NCBI GenBank assembly: GCA_003388555.1
Contig: QQVD01000050.1
Coordinates: 124,001-188,000 of the forward strand
DNA from: Acidobacteriota bacterium
GTDB lineage: Bacteria > Acidobacteriota > Thermoanaerobaculia > Multivoradales > Multivoraceae
DNA: 64,000 bases
Reading direction: 5' to 3'
The position numbers were made by a program, and so were the translations under genes. Positions 58,346 through 64,000 of this stretch are shown piece by piece. Numbering within the stretch: the first letter of the stretch is position 1; each line of letters begins with the position of its first letter. Below the pieces are notes generated by a model. The model was not told where the DNA came from, did not search any database, and worked only from the letters and a program-made list of their open reading frames with translations.

Positions 58346-59164
58346 CTATTGAGCCGTCCGGCGCCTCCGGCGAAACCAGTCGGCCAGTGCCTCCTCGATG
58401 CACAGAGGGCTCCTCAGCAGGGGCGCTAGGTGCTCGGTGCCGCGGCGAATCGAGACCCGTTGCAGGCGGAGAAGATCGGTCGTGGAGTCGTTGGATCGGC
58501 CGCCGCCGATCGTGGCGGTCGCGTAGGTGTCGCGGACCCGTGACTCCAGAGCGGCATCCCAAAGAGCCCTCGGATAACAGAAGTCCTCCACTTCTTTGCC
58601 CGTCCACTGCTCGAGCTGGTCCCGCGCATCCTCGAGCTCCCGGGAAAGATCAGTCGCCGACACCCTGCGCAGATCGCGGTGCGTCCAGCTGTGGGCGCCG
58701 ATGCGAATGAGTGGGTGTGACGAGAGCTCCCGGAGATCGTCCACCGTCAGCGCACCGAGGTGCTCGGCCCCGGCCAGGGGGTCTGCGGCCGGCTCCCCGA
58801 GAATGAAACCGACCGGTACGTACAGCAGGACGGGAACCTGGTGAACCTCGAGCAGCGGAAGTGCCCGGGTGCGGAAGTTGTCGTAGGCGTCGTCGAAGGT
58901 CACGCACACCGCGGGCCTCTTGTACGCCTCACGCCGAGGGTCATCGAGGACTTGCCGTCCTTCCCTCCAACTCAGGGCACACGTCACTTCCGAGATCGTC
59001 GCGAGATGGCTCTCGAACTCCTGTGGCTCCAGATCGACCGGCGACGAAGTGCCTCCTCCGACGAGGTGGTACGCCAAAATCGTGAGCGTCCCCGGAGGCC
59101 GGGGTGGTATCAGCCACTGGGAAGGGCGAAGGATGGAGCGCGCCACCGTCTGCAGGGTTCTCAT
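58346..59164 (-). CDS. Polysaccharide deacetylase family protein
   Basis: LTILAYHLV, AVCVTFDDAYDNFRTRALPLLEVHQVPVLLYVPVGFI, RIGAHSWTHRDLR, FCYPRALWD. Confidence 0.88.
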   Translation of the reverse strand: MRTLQTVARSILRPSQWLIPPRPPGTLTILAYHLVGGGTSSPVDLEPQEFESHLATISEVTCALSWREGRQVLDDPRREAYKRPAVCVTFDDAYDNFRTRALPLLEVHQVPVLLYVPVGFILGEPAADPLAGAEHLGALTVDDLRELSSHPLIRIGAHSWTHRDLRRVSATDLSRELEDARDQLEQWTGKEVEDFCYPRALWDAALESRVRDTYATATIGGGRSNDSTTDLLRLQRVSIRRGTEHLAPLLRSPLCIEEALADWFRRRRRTAQ

Positions 59165-60432
59165 CAGCGGGCCAACGCGGCAGCAACCGTCTCCGGCTTT
59201 GCGCGAGCGGTGCGGCGAAGGATGGGACGCACCGGCGCCTTGACAGAGAGCGCCGCGAGGATCATCAGGAAGAACGGGAAGATCGGCGTGCGCTGCCGCG
59301 CGATGATGCCGAGATTTCCGAAGGTCAAGCCAATCGCGATCGTGTAGGCAAGGAAGAGCGGCACGGCGAAACAGAGCAGTCGGCTCTTGCGCCAGTTGCC
59401 GAGGAAGTACCTCAGGCCTCTCCTGCGCTGCCAGACCAATGTCCAGAAGACCACGAGCTCGACGGCCGAAAAGAGAGCCGCCACATTGTGCGCCTCCCAC
59501 GGAAAGGGGCGCATCCAGATGTTCACGAAGGCGATCGGCAGACCGAGGAAGCCCAGTGCCGGAACTCCACCGACACTGCTGCCACCCTGCAGCGTCTGGC
59601 CGGCCGAGAACTCATAGAACTCGATCATCCCGTCGACACTGAGATCGTCGAGGCCGAAGGCGCGGTTCATCGCGATCAGCATGTAGATGCCGCCGACGGA
59701 GATCGCGATCAGCTCGAGGATCCGTCGCCCCGTCAGCCGATCGAAAGCGCCCAGCCAGTGCGCTACGGCTGCAGAGAGCGCCACGACCGCCGCGACGTGG
59801 GGTCGGATCGCGTAGCAGAGGAAGAGGGCCACGGCGAAGAGAGCCCATCGGGGCCTTCCTCCTCGGCCGCGGTAGGCGTAGGTGGCCAGGCCGATGGAGA
59901 AGATGATGATCGCCTCCTTTCCGATGCTCGACGGCCAGAACCAGAGGGACGGCCAGAACCAGAGGAAGCGAGTGAAGTCGTGGCTTGCTATGTGGTCCTC
60001 TCCGGCCTCGTTCTGGAAGGCCTTGGCGATCAGGCAGAGGCCGGCGAAGGCGATGCAGGAGTAGATGAGAAAGAGAGAGTGGATGCGAGGGCCGACGATG
60101 GCTATGAGCACGCCAGTGAGGTGCTCGACGAACTCCGTGCTCCACCAACGGCTCTGATCGGTCCAGTAGGAAGGGTTGAGGGGGCCCCATTCGACTAGGC
60201 CTAGAATCGATGCGTAGACGCGGCCTGCGTTGAGGTAGGCGTAGGCATCGCCTCTCCCGTCGTAAAGGACGGCGACCATGAAGTAGCGACCTAGCGAGCC
60301 CACGATCCGCAGAGCGAGTGCCGACAGGAGGATCTTCGTAGCGATCTCCGGCCGACTGCGGCGCAGGACTGCCGGTCCGAGGGCGAGCAGGAGAACGCTG
60401 AGTGCACCGAAGACGATGAGCGAGCCGAGCAT
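59164..60432 (-). CDS. Polytopic membrane protein, Wzy/O-antigen-polymerase-like context
   Basis: Many TM helices, FWPSLWFWPSSIGKEAIIIFSIGLATYAY; located between deacetylase and GNAT genes. Confidence 0.65.
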   Translation of the reverse strand: MLGSLIVFGALSVLLLALGPAVLRRSRPEIATKILLSALALRIVGSLGRYFMVAVLYDGRGDAYAYLNAGRVYASILGLVEWGPLNPSYWTDQSRWWSTEFVEHLTGVLIAIVGPRIHSLFLIYSCIAFAGLCLIAKAFQNEAGEDHIASHDFTRFLWFWPSLWFWPSSIGKEAIIIFSIGLATYAYRGRGGRPRWALFAVALFLCYAIRPHVAAVVALSAAVAHWLGAFDRLTGRRILELIAISVGGIYMLIAMNRAFGLDDLSVDGMIEFYEFSAGQTLQGGSSVGGVPALGFLGLPIAFVNIWMRPFPWEAHNVAALFSAVELVVFWTLVWQRRRGLRYFLGNWRKSRLLCFAVPLFLAYTIAIGLTFGNLGIIARQRTPIFPFFLMILAALSVKAPVRPILRRTARAKPETVAAALAR

Positions 60433-60453
60433 GAAAGGAGCGTAATGGAGCCG

Positions 60454-61407
60454 TCAGAAGAGTTCGAGGTCTCCCGCGGAGAGCGCCCATGGGGGTGGTG
60501 AGGGCGCGCCGGAGCCTTCTCCGAGCCCGCGGTGCACGAGTCTCGGTCCCACGGCTGACAGTGGGAGGAAGCCAGACCGGACCAGGAGCGATCGTTCCAA
60601 CGTACTCTGCGAGGCGATGGCGGTGAGGAAGTGCGCCGGGCTCTCGTGAGCCAGCTGTGCAACCAAACGGAGCAACTCGCGGTCGCCGCCCGCACCGAGG
60701 ATTAGCGATTCGCAGATCCGTTCCTCGGTCCAACGACCGCGCCGTGTGCGAGTCGTGACGAGTGCGGCAGTCCGGTCGGCGGAGACCAGGAGGCGGTACC
60801 GGATTCCTGGTGCGTCGGCATACCGCCATTTGAGATAGGCAGCAGTGCGCGGCGTGGTGAAACGGTCTGGTCGGGCGACTGCGACGGGGAGCTTCGCCAG
60901 CATCCCGCCGACTGTTGGATCCGCCCCTGCGTCGTCGTCGTGCCCGCCATGCGCTGTGCCGAGCAGACGACGCCACTGGGGCTTGGCCAGCGCTGGGCAG
61001 CGGCCGGCGTCCCTCCATCCGAGCTTGAGGTAGCCGGGTCGGCTCGACGAATTCGGGGTGTTGAAGGCGAACCGGACTCCGTCTTCAGCGACCCGGTTCA
61101 CGAGCTCTCGGGTCATCGCGGTGAACAGGCCGCGGCGCCTCCACTCGGGATGGACCACCGTATCGACCGGACGAACCGCTTCGATGTGCTGACCGTCCCG
61201 CTCGAATCTCCATCTCAGGAAGGCCCGAAGCCCCACGATCTGGCCGTCGTCCTCGCATACGAGAACGTAGGAGCGGCCGAACGGTCCCTGCTCGTGCTTC
61301 CACCGCCATGCGGCGGAGGTGCGCTGCAGGCGTCCCGGGCCGAGCCCGGTCGCCAAGAGCTCCAGGACGCGGGGCTCGTCGTCACAGTCGTACAGGCGGA
61401 GGTTCAC
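60454..61407 (-). CDS. GNAT family N-acetyltransferase (two-domain size)
   Basis: AVRPVDTVVHPEWRRRGLFTAMTRELVNRVAEDGVRFAFNTPNSSSRPGYLKLGWRDAG. Confidence 0.8.
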   Translation of the reverse strand: MNLRLYDCDDEPRVLELLATGLGPGRLQRTSAAWRWKHEQGPFGRSYVLVCEDDGQIVGLRAFLRWRFERDGQHIEAVRPVDTVVHPEWRRRGLFTAMTRELVNRVAEDGVRFAFNTPNSSSRPGYLKLGWRDAGRCPALAKPQWRRLLGTAHGGHDDDAGADPTVGGMLAKLPVAVARPDRFTTPRTAAYLKWRYADAPGIRYRLLVSADRTAALVTTRTRRGRWTEERICESLILGAGGDRELLRLVAQLAHESPAHFLTAIASQSTLERSLLVRSGFLPLSAVGPRLVHRGLGEGSGAPSPPPWALSAGDLELF

Positions 61408-62042
61408 AGTCTCAGGCAGTTGTCGTCGCGATAGAAGAAGCTGGTCGACGACGGGCCCGAGGAGCCGTCGCGCAGCCCTTCCAGCTGCAACTCGCGGAAC
61501 CCCGATCGGACGAGCTCGGTGGCGGAAGCGCGGTAGCGCTCGCGCTGCGAGTCATCCAGCAGCAACACTCCACCGGCGGTCAGGTGGCGAGCACCAGCCG
61601 GTACACAGGCGGATCGGTGGCGGCCGTCGACGCAGATGAGATCGAACTGGCCGAGTCCCGAGAGTGCCGCCAGATAGCTCTCGCTAGACGTGGCGTCGCA
61701 TTGCACGAGCCGGACGCTCTCGGGGACTGCGGCGGCGACCCTTCGCAGCCAGTCAGCGTCGTGCTCGAGTGCGGTGACCGACCTGGCACGCCTGGCGTAG
61801 AAGACGGTCGACCTGCCGGCGCCAAACTCGAGAACGCTCATCGAGTCGTGGATGCGCTCGACCAGCAGGTCGCGCGCGGGATAGCTGTACCAGGGCAGCG
61901 AGGTCCCCTCGGCAGGGGGCTCGGCTCGCTTGGCGAGACTCGCGACGTACCCGCTGCTGACCAGGTAGGACCTTTCGTCGAACGCCATGCGGAGCAGACG
62001 CATGAGCGTGAGCAAGCCAACAGTTGTGTGGCCGAGCCTCAT
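61404..62042 (-). CDS. SAM-dependent methyltransferase-like protein
   Basis: SVLEFGAGRSTVFYARRARSVTALEHDADWL, FDLICVDGRHRSACV. Confidence 0.78.
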   Translation of the reverse strand: MRLGHTTVGLLTLMRLLRMAFDERSYLVSSGYVASLAKRAEPPAEGTSLPWYSYPARDLLVERIHDSMSVLEFGAGRSTVFYARRARSVTALEHDADWLRRVAAAVPESVRLVQCDATSSESYLAALSGLGQFDLICVDGRHRSACVPAGARHLTAGGVLLLDDSQRERYRASATELVRSGFRELQLEGLRDGSSGPSSTSFFYRDDNCLRL

Positions 62043-62101
62043 CTCGTCGCTTCTCCCATGGAGGTCAGGACACAGAACGAAATGCGAGCCACGTGCGGGT
62101 G

Positions 62102-62890
62102 CTACTTTCTCCCTTCGGGGTGGCTACTCTGCGTTCGCAGTCGTTTGGCACCGAGTGGATGTGGGGTGAGCCAAGCGTACCGGCTGCTCTCCGACCGACC
62201 TTCGTCCATGAGCTCCAGGAAGTGGCGGCTAGGCAGCAGCTTCGAGGCAAGGGTCGGATGGGGCCAATCACGAATGGTCCTCGGTTGGGCCTGGGCGAGC
62301 GAGAGATCGTGCGAAGTCGCGAATCGTCGGAGCACACGGTCCGGCAGGGTAGGGTCGGCAATACCGTGCAGTTCCACGAGAAGTGCAGCACGCTTGAGGC
62401 TGGGTACCAGTGCGGGGTCGAGAACCTCTTCTTCGTGCCCCTCGATGTCACACACGATTGCGCTCGCCGGATGACTTCCAAGGAGATCCTCGAGATCAGA
62501 CGCGTTGAGAGCCGGCCGAACATCGATCTGGTCGACGACTTCGTTGCGTAGGGCAAGCTTCGTGGTCAACTGCCTCGCGACCGGATCCGGGTCCGAGGCA
62601 ATGATCCGACAGGTTGGCATGACTCGAGCCAAGCCAACGCAGTAGTACCCTTCGGCGGAGCCCAGATTGACGACCAGATTGGGCGCTGTCCGGATCAAGT
62701 CACGCAAGAATGGCCAGATCTCCTTCTCGTAGGTGCCGAGGAGCTTCGGGAAGTAGGAGCTGCCGACGCTGCGCTCGACATAGCTGAGGCCCCGAAACGG
62801 CCCGCTGACCACGCGGCCACGGCAGAGGCGCTCGAGATCCCTGCGTGCGAGGCGACGAGGGGAGAGAGCCTTCCTCAGGAGCCGGATCAA
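62102..62890 (-). CDS. FkbM-like methyltransferase
   Basis: NLVVNLGSAEGYYCVGLARVMPTCRIIASDPDPVARQLTTKLALRN, AIVCDIEGHEEEVLDP. Confidence 0.72.
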   Translation of the reverse strand: MIRLLRKALSPRRLARRDLERLCRGRVVSGPFRGLSYVERSVGSSYFPKLLGTYEKEIWPFLRDLIRTAPNLVVNLGSAEGYYCVGLARVMPTCRIIASDPDPVARQLTTKLALRNEVVDQIDVRPALNASDLEDLLGSHPASAIVCDIEGHEEEVLDPALVPSLKRAALLVELHGIADPTLPDRVLRRFATSHDLSLAQAQPRTIRDWPHPTLASKLLPSRHFLELMDEGRSESSRYAWLTPHPLGAKRLRTQSSHPEGRK

Positions 62891-63825
62891 GGCTCACTCG
62901 CGCGAGTCGTGAGTTCAGCCCGAGTGGCTGCGCGTATGAGAATCCACGGAATCGAGAGGCGAGCCAGCACAGCCGAGGCAGTCCTCAGAAGGCTGGCCAT
63001 AGCGCCCGACGGGTCCTTCTGCCGGAGTCTCGATGCGAGGTGCCTCAACGATCTGCGCAGATCCTTGGCGAGCAGTCCGGTCTCCACCCTGGCGAAACGA
63101 ATCCACGCCCTGGTGGACCTGGGGCGGTGATAGGCGAAGAAGAAGCTAAGGCGGTTCCACTCTGGGCCGCGTAGCCGTTGTCTCCGCTTGTAGGAGACTC
63201 CCGTGTGGTGGTGCTCGAGGACCGCATCCGGGCAGTAGTCGACACCGTAGCCGGCGCGTCTGAGCCTTTCGGCGAGGTCGAGCTCCTCCATGACGTTCAT
63301 GCTGGGGTCGTAGTTCCCGACCGCCAGCACTGCACTGCGCCGCAGACCGAGATTCATGTTCCCGAAGTATTCCGCGGATTCGGGGTCGTTGACGAAGGTG
63401 CACTTGCCGTTCGCGAGGTGGCGAGAGAGCCCCTTGTACTCCTTCTCGGCCGCGAAGCCGACATTGATGACTTGGCCGCCCGCCAGAGCAAGAGTGGGTC
63501 TCCTGGCGAACTCGCGCTCGAAGGCAGCGATCCAACCGGGCTCCGGCACGCAGTCGTCGTCACAGAAGGCCACGATCTCCCCTCGAGCCCCTTCGACAGC
63601 GAAGCGGCGGCATGCTCCGATACCGAACGCGGAGTGGGCGTGGAGGTAGCGAGCCCCGCTCTGCCGGACAACGTCAGCGGTGCGGTCGCTCGAGTCGTTG
63701 TCGACCACCACGATCTCGAAAGAGGGGTGCTCCTGAGCGTTGAGCGCCGCCAGCGCCCGCTCCAAGGAATCGGCTCGGTCTCTGGTGACGACCAGAGCTG
63801 AGACTCGTGGGCATTGCGACGTCAT
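62887..63825 (-). CDS. Glycosyltransferase family 2
   Basis: VSALVVTRDRADSLERALAALNAQEHPSFEIVVVDNDSSDRTADVV, IVAFCDDDCVPEPGWIAAF. Confidence 0.92.
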   Translation of the reverse strand: MTSQCPRVSALVVTRDRADSLERALAALNAQEHPSFEIVVVDNDSSDRTADVVRQSGARYLHAHSAFGIGACRRFAVEGARGEIVAFCDDDCVPEPGWIAAFEREFARRPTLALAGGQVINVGFAAEKEYKGLSRHLANGKCTFVNDPESAEYFGNMNLGLRRSAVLAVGNYDPSMNVMEELDLAERLRRAGYGVDYCPDAVLEHHHTGVSYKRRQRLRGPEWNRLSFFFAYHRPRSTRAWIRFARVETGLLAKDLRRSLRHLASRLRQKDPSGAMASLLRTASAVLARLSIPWILIRAATRAELTTRASEP

Positions 63826-64000
63826 GGCCGGCGCGCCCGCACGTGATAGCCGGAGGTGAACGCGGCGACGTCCGTGGTGCGGCGCCGGTCACCGTAGGTT
63901 CTGCGTGCGATCCAGTCGCAGCGTGCAGTGAGTTGCGCGACTGCGAGCAGAATCGCGCGCGACCAACGGCCGCCAACGAGGTCGGCCTGCCACGCGATCC
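63822..64000 (-). CDS. C-terminal fragment of an upstream CDS (runs off window end)
   Basis: Open frame from 64000 ends IAWQADLVGGRWSRAILLAVAQLTARCDWIARRTYGDRRRTTDVAAFTSGYHVRARRP* with ATGA overlap to the GT2 start. Confidence 0.5.
   Translation of the reverse strand, partial: IAWQADLVGGRWSRAILLAVAQLTARCDWIARRTYGDRRRTTDVAAFTSGYHVRARRP

Noticed and set aside
58254-58607. Minus-strand ORF overlapping the 3' end of the deacetylase gene
   Set aside because: Out of frame with the supported deacetylase and shows no recognisable domain.

Overview
High-GC bacterial chromosome segment. Two VWFA-related Acidobacterial-type proteins and the overall gene content suggest an Acidobacteriota-like genome; this is an inference, not a search result. 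It is mostly dense operonic coding sequence: a Clp AAA+ C-terminus, bamA-ompH/skp-lpxD-fabZ-lpxA with a Gfo/Idh oxidoreductase, mtnP, surE, pcm, apt, tRNA-Arg(CCT), a YfgM-like protein, a pyrimidine/thymidine phosphorylase, cinA, plsY, gpsA, guaA, a DHH phosphoesterase, an Lgt-like protein, thiD, two VWFA proteins, a flavin-dependent halogenase-like enzyme, DUF3311 plus an Na+/solute symporter, a tight GT4 / hotdog thioesterase / ABC ATPase / giant FtsX permease block, a PchB-like chorismate mutase, VanZ, an S9 peptidase, a tRNA nucleotidyltransferase, an ECF sigma/anti-sigma/Spy-like/RND-MFP-RND block, a long coiled-coil protein and an AMIN-Wza-like exporter. From about 56.6 kb there is a surface-polysaccharide-type accessory region (ParB/Srx-like protein, methyltransferases, polysaccharide deacetylase, polytopic membrane protein, GNAT, FkbM-like, GT2). 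I saw no CRISPR array, integrase, IS element or prophage. The best candidates for an undescribed system are (1) the GT4-thioesterase-ABC-FtsX block, (2) the overlapping ParB/Srx-like plus methyltransferase pair at the polysaccharide locus, (3) the AMIN-domain polysaccharide exporter, and (4) the stand-alone halogenase-like flavoenzyme.
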